Shown: piece after piece, positions 34,659-42,164 of the stretch
Numbering within the stretch: position 1 is the stretch's first letter
Layout: each line of letters begins with the position of its first letter
From: Hydrocarboniphaga sp965279055
GTDB lineage: Bacteria; Pseudomonadota; Gammaproteobacteria; Nevskiales; Nevskiaceae
NCBI RefSeq assembly: GCF_965279055.1
Contig: NZ_OZ257125.1
Span: 1,054,001 to 1,118,000, forward strand
DNA: 64,000 nucleotides
Reading direction: 5' to 3'
The notes under the pieces: model-generated
The model's database searches: none
The model's input: the letters and a program-made list of their open reading frames with translations, nothing else
What the model was told of the DNA's origin: nothing
Position numbers and translations under genes: made by a program

Positions 34659-35807
34659 ATGAGCGGCATTTGTCTGTTCACTCGATCCTGGAAATCCGGG
34701 GCGGGCTGGTTCGCGCAAGAACTAGCGCAAGCCCTTGGCGCGCAGGGGGCCGAGGTGGTTTTCGTCGCGCCTCCTGCCGAGCCCGCCAATCGGGAGCCTA
34801 GCCATCCTGGCGTACGGCGCGTCAAGCCGCCGCGCGAACTTGTAGGCTCGGCGACGTGGTTGCGGAAATTCGCCGTGTCGTCCGCCAGGGTCGTGCTGAG
34901 CTGTTGGGCGGTATTGATGGCACGCCGACGTTGCAAGGTTTTTATTGCGTCGATACCAGAGCCTTTACTGTTCACGATCCCGCTGTTCCTGCTGCTGCGG
35001 CTGACGTCGGCTCATGTCATCTATGTCGTACATGATGCGGTGCCCCACGCTTGGAAATTCCGTGGCCCCCTATTGGCAGTCGAAAAATTCGGCCACGCGC
35101 TTTCTTACCGACTTGCGTCAACTTTGGTGACATTGACGCAGAGCGCCAAGGACGATCTGGTCAAGATTTTCGGAATCGCTGAAGAAAAAATAAGCATCAT
35201 TCCCCATGGTGTCTACAAGATAGAAGGATTAGCACCTATCCCGGCAAGCGACACGCTGCTGATTTTCGGAACGCTGAGAAAAAACAAATGCGTGCTGGAG
35301 TGCATCGAAGCCATTCAATTGCTCAGATCAGAGGGATACCCGACTAAATTGGTTGTCGCTGGCGCTCCATACAAGAACGAAAAGGAGTACTGGGACGAAT
35401 GTCAGCGGCGCATACAATGCCGATCAGAGGGAATAGAGGTGCACGCCAGATTTCTGAGCGACGACGATCTGGGGCCATTGTTCAGCCGCATCGATGCCGT
35501 GCTGCTGGCTTATCAGGGCTTCAGTTCGCAGAGTGGTGTCGCCGTGCTCACCGCGTTGAGCGGGCGTCCGGTGATCGGCACTTTGGCCGGTGGACTTGGT
35601 GAATTGTATCGGCAAGGTATGGCGCTGGAGATCGTTACGGCTCCGGTTGACGTCCAGGCCGTCGTCGACGCTATTAAAAGTTTTTATGCCCGCCCAACGG
35701 AAGAATGGCAACGGGCGTCCAATGAGGCCCGAGACAGGCTCGCGGAGCATCTGTCCTGGGAAAATATTGCGAAGCGTTATATAGCTCTGGTTCAGCTTTC
35801 CGCGTAA
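34659..35807 (+). CDS. GT4-type glycosyltransferase
   Basis: The 382-residue protein opens with CLFTRSWKSGAGWFAQELAQAL, a loop that is glycine-poor for the family. It contains VIYVVHDAVPHAWKF and the C-terminal nucleotide-sugar domain with ILIFGTLRKNKCVLECIEAI-like features (LIFGTLRKNK), LLAYQGFSSQSGVAVLTALSGRPVIG and TLAGGLGEL. A hydrophobic segment (LLFTIPLFLLLRLTSAHVIYVV) may bring it to the membrane. It probably builds the exopolysaccharide repeat unit. Its stop overlaps the next open frame (TAATG). Confidence 0.8.
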   Translation: MSGICLFTRSWKSGAGWFAQELAQALGAQGAEVVFVAPPAEPANREPSHPGVRRVKPPRELVGSATWLRKFAVSSARVVLSCWAVLMARRRCKVFIASIPEPLLFTIPLFLLLRLTSAHVIYVVHDAVPHAWKFRGPLLAVEKFGHALSYRLASTLVTLTQSAKDDLVKIFGIAEEKISIIPHGVYKIEGLAPIPASDTLLIFGTLRKNKCVLECIEAIQLLRSEGYPTKLVVAGAPYKNEKEYWDECQRRIQCRSEGIEVHARFLSDDDLGPLFSRIDAVLLAYQGFSSQSGVAVLTALSGRPVIGTLAGGLGELYRQGMALEIVTAPVDVQAVVDAIKSFYARPTEEWQRASNEARDRLAEHLSWENIAKRYIALVQLSA

Positions 35808-35848
35808 TGCTGCAGATCGATACTGCTCAGTTGGGCTCAGGAGGTCTT

Positions 35849-36877
35849 GTGGACTATCGTCATGTCGTCCGTCTGCTGTTTTCGGCGTTATTCGCCGTCT
35901 TAACTTTTACGATCTCGCCAGTGGTATCTGCACAGGGCAAAAATGCTGCGCAAGAAAGCGACCCTGTGCTGACCAGACTCAAGTGCGACACGGTGGACAA
36001 AAGCAGCGTCGCAATGTCGTTCGAAGGACTGTCTATTGTCGACGGCGATAGTGATGTTCAGTATTCAAAGATCCAGCTGCTGGGTAAATCTCCCAGCTGC
36101 AACCGCCGATCTTTATCCGCTGCCGGCGGCAAGTCAGTTTTCGGTGTGCCGAAGATTGAATACGAGGGCGGAGTCAATAGCGAGCGTTTCGCTAAGGTCA
36201 TTCCGGAGCCTGGCAATACGGACAACCACGTCCTGCAGTTCTGGTTGCAATCGCCTAACGTTCGCAGCCCTCAGGGGGTTCCGGCAAAAGGTCGGGTTCA
36301 GATGGACTTGTACAACAATCGCAATCTGCGCCAGGTGCATTACTCAGTCCGAATGTTTTTGACGAAAAGCTTTGCGCTGCTTAAGGATTATCCTAGCGAT
36401 ATCGATTGGATGACTGTTTCGGAATGGTGGGACAATCCTGCCTGGGGCGGCGGCAAATATCCTTTTCGCATTAGCGTGAACATCACCAAGCCCGATGCTA
36501 GTGCCAAGTCGCTGTATTTCGCGGTCAGGGCGCAGACCATGGACAAGGTGGTCAAACATAAAGGCATGGAAGATGTCTGGTTCTCGGTGAACAAAGATTT
36601 CGAGATCCCGACCGAGAAGTGGATGACGCTGGACTACTACTGGGTCGAAGGCGACGACAAGACCGGTCAGTTCAAAATGACGGTGACCCCGGAAGACGGA
36701 GCAACCAAAACGCTCTTTGCTGAGACCAATTTCACGCATCATCCCGCTGACCCGGCGCCGATAGGTTTAACGCATTTGAATCTGCTTAAGCTCTACACGT
36801 CCAGGCAGGTCATCGACTACGTCAAATCGCGAGGCGATGCCTTGAGTGTTTATTGGGATGACCTGCAAATTCAATAG
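35849..36877 (+). CDS. secreted ConA-like (jelly-roll) protein of the exopolysaccharide locus
   Basis: The product is about 342 residues. A GTG at 35849 has AGGAGG four bases upstream and gives a clean signal peptide ending VSA-QG; an ATG at 35807 overlaps the upstream stop but would put 14 extra residues before it. The mature protein has two cysteines (RLKCDTV, SPSCNRR) and is strand-rich. It contains GNTDNHVLQFWLQ, the acidic/aromatic DWMTVSEWWDNPAWGGG, and WMTLDYYWVEGDDKTGQFKM. It ends SVYWDDLQIQ, as in concanavalin-like lyases and lectins. A polysaccharide lyase or matrix-binding protein is likely, but no family is claimed. Confidence 0.7.
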   Translation: MDYRHVVRLLFSALFAVLTFTISPVVSAQGKNAAQESDPVLTRLKCDTVDKSSVAMSFEGLSIVDGDSDVQYSKIQLLGKSPSCNRRSLSAAGGKSVFGVPKIEYEGGVNSERFAKVIPEPGNTDNHVLQFWLQSPNVRSPQGVPAKGRVQMDLYNNRNLRQVHYSVRMFLTKSFALLKDYPSDIDWMTVSEWWDNPAWGGGKYPFRISVNITKPDASAKSLYFAVRAQTMDKVVKHKGMEDVWFSVNKDFEIPTEKWMTLDYYWVEGDDKTGQFKMTVTPEDGATKTLFAETNFTHHPADPAPIGLTHLNLLKLYTSRQVIDYVKSRGDALSVYWDDLQIQ

Positions 36878-36947
36878 CATCGTTTTTGCCGGTACGGCAT
36901 TTGCGTAGAGCGGTGAATTGTAAAGCGCTGATTGGATCGGGGAGTAA

Positions 36948-37400
36948 ATGAAGCAAAGGAGAATACTGGCGGTCGCATCCGGTGGGGGGCACTGGGAGCA
37001 GCTGATGCAGCTTCGCGACGCGTTTGCCGGGCACGAGGTGCACTACGCGACGACGCTGCCAGGACTGCCGCAGCGTGAGCATCTGGCTGTGTTCACGATC
37101 GTTCCCGACTGCAATCGTGATCGAAAGACCGACGCGATACGCTGCCTCTGGTCGCTGTTTCAGCTGATGCTGGCGTATCGCCCTCACGTGGTGATCACCA
37201 CCGGCTCTCTGCCGGGTGTGATCGCGCTGGCGATCGGCAAGCTCCTGCGCGCGAAAACGATCTGGGTCGACAGTGTCGCCAACGCGGAAGAGTTGTCGAT
37301 GTCCGGCGGCCAGGCCAGACGATTTGCAGATCTATGGGTATCGCAATGGGAGCACGTCGCCAAGGCCAGCGGCGCCGTCTATGTAGGGTCGGTGCTGTGA
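36948..37400 (+). CDS. PssD/Alg14-like glycosyltransferase subunit
   Basis: This 150-residue protein starts with ILAVASGGGHWEQLMQLRDAF, the Alg14/PssD signature. Later motifs are VVITTGSLPGVIALAIGKLL, with a membrane-associated helix, and IWVDSVANAEELSMSG. Alg14-type proteins anchor the catalytic Alg13/PssE partner and bind the acceptor; in rhizobia PssDE add glucuronic acid. The stop overlaps the start of the partner gene (GTGA). Confidence 0.85.
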   Translation: MKQRRILAVASGGGHWEQLMQLRDAFAGHEVHYATTLPGLPQREHLAVFTIVPDCNRDRKTDAIRCLWSLFQLMLAYRPHVVITTGSLPGVIALAIGKLLRAKTIWVDSVANAEELSMSGGQARRFADLWVSQWEHVAKASGAVYVGSVL

Positions 37401-37870
37401 TTTTCGCGACGGTGGGAACGCAGCTACCATTTCCGCGGCTGCTGAACATGCTGGAAAAAATCGCAGCTGATCAGAAGGTGAGGATCGTCGCGCAGACCGG
37501 TGATGCCGGCTATTCGTCGACAACGCTCGAGGCGCATGCTCATCTGGCGCCGCAGGAGTTCGAGCGTTATTTTCAGGAAGCCGAACTGATCGTGGCGCAC
37601 GCGGGAATTGGCTCGGTGTTGTCGGCTCAACGTAACCGCAAGCCCATCATCCTGTTTCCTCGGTTGGCCAAGCTCGGTGAACATCGTAACGAGCATCAAC
37701 TCGCGACGGTCAGGCAGCTGGCGGGTAGAGCGGGGTTCTATTCGGCGACGACCGAACAGGAGCTGTCGGAGCTGATCCGGCAGCGTGCGACGTTAGAGAT
37801 GCCCAATGTCAGGCAGTCGGCTTCCAAGGTATCGTTGATCGAGCATCTCGCAGAGTTTATCGCCGGCTAG
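37397..37870 (+). CDS. PssE/Alg13-like glycosyltransferase catalytic subunit
   Basis: The protein has 157 residues from the GTG at 37397 (IFATVGTQLPFPRLL), the family's conserved beginning. The GT28 C-terminal fold is shown by ELIVAHAGIGSVLSAQRNRKPIILFPRL and GEHRNEHQ, which bind the UDP-sugar. It works with the PssD-like partner as a split glycosyltransferase. UDP-glucuronate from the ugd product is a plausible donor. It is the last plus-strand gene of the locus, followed by two strong hairpins. Confidence 0.87.
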   Translation: MIFATVGTQLPFPRLLNMLEKIAADQKVRIVAQTGDAGYSSTTLEAHAHLAPQEFERYFQEAELIVAHAGIGSVLSAQRNRKPIILFPRLAKLGEHRNEHQLATVRQLAGRAGFYSATTEQELSELIRQRATLEMPNVRQSASKVSLIEHLAEFIAG

Positions 37871-37874
37871 TACT

Positions 37875-37904
37875 CGAGGACTCGCGATGTTGGCCGAGTC
37901 CTCG
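37875..37904. terminator. hairpin terminator candidate 1 between convergent genes
   Basis: A perfect 10-base inverted repeat, CGAGGACTCG and CGAGTCCTCG, with a 10-base loop lies just after the pssE-like stop. GCTTTAAAG follows rather than a pure T run. Located between convergent genes, it can act on both strands. Confidence 0.55.
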
Positions 37905-37923
37905 GTGCTTTAAAGCGTGCAGG

Positions 37924-37957
37924 CCTGACGACGCTTCGCGAACGTAGCGTCGTCAGG
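37924..37957. terminator. hairpin terminator candidate 2 between convergent genes
   Basis: A perfect 12-base inverted repeat, CCTGACGACGCT and AGCGTCGTCAGG, with a 10-base loop sits just downstream (minus strand) of the second pyruvyltransferase stop. There is no clear T run. Together with the preceding hairpin it separates the two convergent transcripts. Confidence 0.55.
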
Positions 37958-37967
37958 CTGAGTGATA

Positions 37968-38942
37968 TCAACTGGCCGTGGGCCAACCGTGCTTTTTCAT
38001 CGCCGTCGCCAGCAGGCCGAGGATGCGTGCCCGTTCTGCCTTCATGTCCATCTTCGGCGTGATTCTCAGCTTCGCGGCCTGCTGTCCACGCGAGCCGAGG
38101 ATCGCGAAGAACGGGTGGACGAACTTCTCGAGGAGATCGGCCACCGCCTTTCCGGTGCGATCAGGCTGAGGAAACACGCTGCGCCTTGCGTAGCGTCGCG
38201 CCAGGTCGAGCCGGCGATCAAAAACGCGGCGCTCGACCCATAGGCAAGGGATGCCCATTGCCATCGACGGCAGCAGAGCGTGCAGGCGGCTCGTCACAAC
38301 GATGGCGGCATCCCGGTAGTATTCGTCAAGACGCGCCTGGGCCAGCTTCAATAGCTCTTCGTGGCTCGGCGGATTTGCTGGGTCCTGCGGGATCAGGTGC
38401 GAAAGCTGAACAACTGGCAGGCCCTTGAACTCGGTCGGCAGAAGCTTGATCGCTTCCGAACTGGCATCGATCAGATAAATCGCTTTCGGTTTACGCAGGA
38501 TCTCCGACGACGGCTGGATTGTCAGCGTCATGCATGCGGAGAAATATGCGCCGACGCCATGCTTGTCGAGGAAATCTTTTGTGATCTGATCGCGGCAACC
38601 GATTGGCGCAATGCGATCAAGGGCTGCGCGCGAGTTCGGTCTTAAAAAGAGTTCGTAACTGCGTGGGTTAATGTGAATTCCCAAGGGCAGATAGTCGATC
38701 TTGGACGACGGCGGCCAAGCTCCATCGGTATGGCAGTACCAGCCCTGGCCGACGATACGTAGCGGTGGCCCATCGTAGGTCGCGAGTTCTTCTCTTTCGA
38801 GGAGAAAGCTGTCGCCTTTGATTCCAAGCGCCTGTCTTACAGCGATGGCCTGGACATAATCTCCGATGTTGATTGCATTGCGTTTGGGGCGATGAACTAG
38901 AACGCCGTAGGCGGGCGAATCGATACTTGGTCCGTTGGACAT
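37968..38942 (-). CDS. polysaccharide pyruvyltransferase family protein (second copy)
   Basis: This 324-residue protein has the family layout. The N-terminus is VLVHRPKRNAINIGDYVQAIAVRQAL (N-x-GD motif), the centre contains APIGCRDQITKDFLDKHGV, and the C-terminal part has IVVTSRLHALLPSMAMGIPCLWVE with the SRLH motif. It could add a pyruvyl ketal at a different sugar from the first copy. It is transcribed toward the plus-strand locus and is separated from it by two hairpins. Confidence 0.8.
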   Translation of the reverse strand: MSNGPSIDSPAYGVLVHRPKRNAINIGDYVQAIAVRQALGIKGDSFLLEREELATYDGPPLRIVGQGWYCHTDGAWPPSSKIDYLPLGIHINPRSYELFLRPNSRAALDRIAPIGCRDQITKDFLDKHGVGAYFSACMTLTIQPSSEILRKPKAIYLIDASSEAIKLLPTEFKGLPVVQLSHLIPQDPANPPSHEELLKLAQARLDEYYRDAAIVVTSRLHALLPSMAMGIPCLWVERRVFDRRLDLARRYARRSVFPQPDRTGKAVADLLEKFVHPFFAILGSRGQQAAKLRITPKMDMKAERARILGLLATAMKKHGWPTAS

Positions 38943-39260
38943 TTTGGCTTTTTGTTTGGGTACCCTGAGCGAGATCGGTTATCGACCTCGAAAACTGTGT
39001 TCAGCAAGGTCTGTACCAGACGCTCTGCTGTCTTTAATCCGAAGACTGACGGAGGTGCGACGTTTCTAACAAAAACAGCATCACATTAATTCGTGACGGT
39101 TCGACTGCCGGCGGACGGATTGTTGCCGGCGCCGCGGCTAGTTGAAAGCTTTTACAGCGGCGCCGGCAGACCATGTTACAAGGGTCTCCGACAGCGATCC
39201 AACAAAAAAGGGCGGATGCCATATGGCATCCGCCCTTAGATACTACAGAGCTACAGGAAT
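38943..39260. other. gap with promoter region and terminator
   Basis: These 318 bases contain the upstream region of the second pyruvyltransferase gene (minus strand) and the terminator of the PEP-CTERM gene at 39204-39237. No reading frame worth reporting and no repeat were found. The stretch around 39040-39110 is A/T-rich, consistent with promoter sequence, but no good -35/-10 pair could be assigned. Confidence 0.5.
39204..39237 (-). terminator. intrinsic terminator of the PEP-CTERM gene
   Basis: A perfect 30-base palindrome (39208-39237, core GGGCGGATGCC/GGCATCCGCCC) is followed on the minus strand by a run of six T (complement of 39204-39209). It starts 24 bases after the PEP-CTERM stop codon. 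This is the clearest rho-independent terminator in the window and suggests a monocistronic, well-expressed gene. Confidence 0.88.
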
Positions 39261-39611
39261 TTAGCCCTGCAGCTTACGGCGACGAGCAGCGAAGCCGACC
39301 AAGCCGAGGCCCAGGCCCATCATCGCGAACATTTCCGGCTCCGGAACGCCCGGGACGGCAACCTTGCCGACTTCGAGGTTCAGAAGCGGCTTGCCCAGAA
39401 GCGTGACGCCGACGATCGGCTGGGTGCTCAGGGTGGTCAGCAGGTTCAGGCTGATGACCGGCGTGGTCGGCAGACCGCTGAGGCTCAGGGTGAGGAGGCC
39501 CGGGACCGGGATCGTGAGGGAAGACGGCAGGGACTGCGCCGAGGCGCTGCCCGCGTACAGCGAAGCGGCAACCAGCGCGAGGCTGGCGGCGCCCTTGATG
39601 GACTTGAACAT
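39261..39611 (-). CDS. small PEP-CTERM sorting-domain protein
   Basis: This 116-residue protein starts at the ATG at 39611 with GGGAG upstream. A signal peptide ends near SASA-QSL (residue 25). The mature part (26-88) is very rich in Leu, Thr, Pro, Ser and Val without cysteine or aromatic residues (LTIPVPGLLTLSLSGLP). The C-terminal sorting signal is complete: Pro90-Glu-Pro92, a hydrophobic helix (about 94-108, FAMMGLGLGLVGFAA) and the basic tail ARRRK. It is almost certainly a substrate of the XrtB encoded at 27157-28089. An isolated gene with its own terminator suggests abundant product, perhaps a matrix component. A possible promoter is TTGACT (complement of 39663-39668) with TATTTA 16 bases on. 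Confidence 0.88.
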   Translation of the reverse strand: MFKSIKGAASLALVAASLYAGSASAQSLPSSLTIPVPGLLTLSLSGLPTTPVISLNLLTTLSTQPIVGVTLLGKPLLNLEVGKVAVPGVPEPEMFAMMGLGLGLVGFAARRRKLQG

Positions 39612-40073
39612 TTTTGAAGCTCCCGATGAATGTGGTTCGTTAAATACCAGCCATGCAGCGCCAGTCAAAGTTGTGACCTAAAGCTACATCACGATCCTTG
39701 TTTAACACGGCCCTGAATCGCGGGTCAACTATGTCGGTTGCTGACCGGCGGTGTAGCCCAAGGGATGAACGGCAGATGGTGCTATGTCGTTCATTTAATT
39801 ACGCATAGTGACTTGCGAGTCAGACGCCCAGTTCTGCAGGGTTTTCAGGTCCAGGTGATTCGTGGCTCATGTGTGCGCAAATGCTTACACACGATTTTGG
39901 GTGCCCAACCGGCGCAGATTCAACTTGGGGTGATGTTTTTTGGTTTGTGGCGCGTAGCCCGGCTATGTAGCATGCGGCTTGCTCCTGCCTCGCGAGGGTC
40001 CATTTGATCGGATCACGTGCTGGCACGGTGCCTTGAATAATTTATAGCTGGCCTATCGGGGATAAGTGTCGAT
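39612..40073. other. gap of 462 bases upstream of two divergent genes
   Basis: This stretch separates the PEP-CTERM gene (minus) from the Big2 lipoprotein gene (plus). It contains the candidate sigma-70 promoter of the PEP-CTERM gene (about 39641-39668) and A/T-rich sequence at 39780-39960. No gene, repeat copy or strong hairpin was seen. A TGGCAC-like element at 40021 was examined and rejected as a sigma-54 promoter. Confidence 0.45.
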
Positions 40074-41066
40074 ATGAAATGGGATCTGCGCTCGGCGTAT
40101 TGGAGTGTATTGGCTGCGACCGTGCTTCTGGCTGCGTCGGGCTGCGTCAAGACCGACAATGAGGCTCCTGACTCGCCTGCAGAGGTCAAGCTGACCAGCA
40201 TCGCGGTCACTCCGGCCGCGACCAAGGTCGGCATTGGTGCCAAGCTGACATACGTCGCCACCGGTACTTATTCGGACGCCAGCACCAAAGCGCTGACCGA
40301 GGAAGTGGTCTGGTCGGTCGACAACACCTCGTTCGCGACGATCAGCAATGAGGTTGGAAAGCAGGGCGAGCTGACCGGCGTGGCGACGGGGACGGCCACG
40401 GTCACTGCAACCGCAGCTGCAACCGATTCGACGCCGGCAATCGTTGGAACCACGACCGTCGAAGTGGTGACGGCCACCCTGTCGTCGATCGAGATCAAGA
40501 TCGACTCGGAGTTGGGCCGCACGCCGGTTGGCTTCACCACGCATCTGAGCGCGATCGGGCATTACTCGGACGAATCCGAGCAGGATCTGACCCAGAGCGT
40601 CACCTGGATGGGCCTGACGCCCGATATCGCGACCGTCAGCGATGTCGTCGAAACCAAGGGCTACCTCACCGGTATCAAGGCCGGCACCGGCCGTATCACC
40701 GCGACGCTCGACACCCTCACCCAGGAGGCGCGAGTGGTGGTGTCGAACGAAACCCTGACGACGATTACCATGACCCCGGCAACCACCAGCCTCAGGGGCG
40801 GTGCGATGCTTCAGTTCTCTTGCAAGGGTAATTTCACCGGCGGCGGCTACGACAATCCGGAACGCCTGAATCTGACCGACCAGACCGCCTGGGCGTCCAG
40901 CGACACCTCGGTGGTCACCGTCAGCAATGATGTCGGCAGCAAGGGCCTGGCCACCGGCGTGTCCGGGCTATTCCCCAGTTCGGCCAACGTCACGGCGACG
41001 TATACCGCCCCGGCCGGCAGCAGCTCGGTGGTCGGCACATCGACGGTGACGCGACCGCTGTTCTAG
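40074..41066 (+). CDS. lipoprotein with three Big2-type Ig-like domains
   Basis: This 330-residue lipoprotein has a signal sequence with lipobox (AASGC). Three repeats of about 90 residues follow. Each has the Big2 pattern: a starting L-x-S-I-x-V-T-P strand, a YSDxSxxxLT turn, a W-x-S/V-x-D-x-x-x-A-T-I strand, and a G-x-L-T/A-G-V/I turn. The third repeat is degenerate near its end. Big2 domains occur in surface adhesins and in proteins handling polysaccharides. No catalytic domain is present. It lies at the edge of the exopolysaccharide locus, seven bases from the convergent ligase gene. Confidence 0.85.
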   Translation: MKWDLRSAYWSVLAATVLLAASGCVKTDNEAPDSPAEVKLTSIAVTPAATKVGIGAKLTYVATGTYSDASTKALTEEVVWSVDNTSFATISNEVGKQGELTGVATGTATVTATAAATDSTPAIVGTTTVEVVTATLSSIEIKIDSELGRTPVGFTTHLSAIGHYSDESEQDLTQSVTWMGLTPDIATVSDVVETKGYLTGIKAGTGRITATLDTLTQEARVVVSNETLTTITMTPATTSLRGGAMLQFSCKGNFTGGGYDNPERLNLTDQTAWASSDTSVVTVSNDVGSKGLATGVSGLFPSSANVTATYTAPAGSSSVVGTSTVTRPLF

Positions 41067-41073
41067 CGCATGG

Positions 41074-41919
41074 CTACTGCGATTCGCGCACGCGCAGAAA
41101 GCGCGCGAATCGCGGCACGCCGGCTTCGGTTTCGCCGTTGTAGGTATAGGTGATGGTGCTGCCGATCGCTGGTGGTTGTCGGCGCTGTGCGTCGCTCAGC
41201 CCGCCGCCGACGGCGAAGCGCAGCCCGTCGGCGCGCTGCACCAACAGCGAGCCGGTCATGCCCTCGTATTTGCCTTTGCCCGGCAGGTAGCCGACGACGG
41301 TTGCTTCCGCATCGTCGTAAGGCTTGAGTTTGAGCAGATCGCGGCCGCGGCCGGCCGAGTAGAGTGAGTCGCGCCGGTGCAGCATCAGGCCTTCGCCGCC
41401 GACCGCGAGGATCGCGTCTAGCCGTGCGTGCAGATCGGCCTGCGAATCGATGCGTGACTGCTCCACGGTTCTGATCCAGGGATCGCCGCAGGCGCCGACG
41501 ATGGCCGCGATCGCCTTGAGGCGCTCCGCGAAAATGCCCGGACTCTGCGGCAGATCGAAGATCATGTAGCGCAGCTTGCGCCACTGCTCGTCGTCGGGCA
41601 TTTTCCTGCGCACAGTGGCGGAAGCCTCTTCGAACTTGCCGCGCCCGGCCCAGAGTTCGCCTTCCAGCACCGTTTGCGCCGGCAAATGCGCCGTGAACCA
41701 TGCGGGCGCTGCGATGACTTGCCCGCTGCGGGTCAGCAATTGCCGGCCGTCCCACCAGGCGCGCACACCGTCGTATTTCTCGCTGACGAAGTAGGCGTCG
41801 AGATCAATTGCGTCGCCGAGATGGTAGGTCTCGGCGAGCTGGACAGGCGGGGCGTCGGCGGCGTTCGACGCTGCCGAGATCACGGTGAGCGCGAGTGCAA
41901 ACGCTAGGGGCTTGAGCAT
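41074..41919 (-). CDS. ATP-dependent DNA ligase, periplasmic LigE type
   Basis: The 281-residue protein has a signal peptide (cleavage near SNA-AD), as in LigE ligases. The nucleotidyltransferase motif I is SEKYDGVRAWWDG (catalytic Lys about residue 48), motif III LEGELWAG, motif IV GGEGLMLHR, and motif V DLLKLKPYDDAEATVVGYLPG. A small C-terminal OB-fold with GSLLV and FAVGGGLSD completes it; no DNA-binding or zinc domain is present. LigE enzymes seal nicks with ATP, and a role during uptake of DNA has been proposed. It is not in an operon with competence genes, though comEC is also in the window. Confidence 0.9.
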   Translation of the reverse strand: MLKPLAFALALTVISAASNAADAPPVQLAETYHLGDAIDLDAYFVSEKYDGVRAWWDGRQLLTRSGQVIAAPAWFTAHLPAQTVLEGELWAGRGKFEEASATVRRKMPDDEQWRKLRYMIFDLPQSPGIFAERLKAIAAIVGACGDPWIRTVEQSRIDSQADLHARLDAILAVGGEGLMLHRRDSLYSAGRGRDLLKLKPYDDAEATVVGYLPGKGKYEGMTGSLLVQRADGLRFAVGGGLSDAQRRQPPAIGSTITYTYNGETEAGVPRFARFLRVRESQ

Positions 41920-42000
41920 GGCGTTCTGCCGCTGGAATCCAGCGGCAGTGAAGCCTTTAGTCGCCCTTGCGGTCTGCGATGCGGTTCGCGCTTTCGCTGT

Positions 42001-42067
42001 TGTAGGAGCGGATCCTATCCGCGACTGTGCTGTGAATGTCTCAGTCGCGGATAGGATCCGCTCCTAC
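42001..42067. repeat. intergenic palindromic repeat, family B copy 3 (GATCCTATCC subtype)
   Basis: Arms TGTAGGAGCGGATCCTATCC and GGATAGGATCCGCTCCTA share the TAGGAGCGG head with copies 1-2 but differ in the stem body. It lies between ligE and ugd, next to copy 4 of the other subtype, so the two subtypes are mosaic versions of one element. Confidence 0.88.
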
Positions 42068-42088
42068 TGCTGGAAATCGAGAGCGTTG

Positions 42089-42156
42089 TGTAGGAGCGGG
42101 CTTGCCCGCGACTGTACTCTGGACGGGCAGAGTCGCGGGCAAGCCCGCTCCTACAA
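42089..42156. repeat. intergenic palindromic repeat, family B copy 4 (GGCTTGCCC subtype)
   Basis: Arms TGTAGGAGCGGGCTTGCCC and GGGCAAGCCCGCTCCTACA flank a 25-base centre. It sits 22 bases from copy 3 and eight bases from the ugd stop, so the pair forms a composite (BIME-like) unit between two minus-strand genes. Confidence 0.88.
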
Positions 42157-42164
42157 CCGGGTCT

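Noticed and set aside
40021..40037. Sigma-54-like promoter TGGCACGGTGCCTTGAA upstream of the Big2 lipoprotein
   Set aside because: The -24 half matches well, but the -12 half reads TTGA at the wrong spacing and lacks the GC at the required distance.
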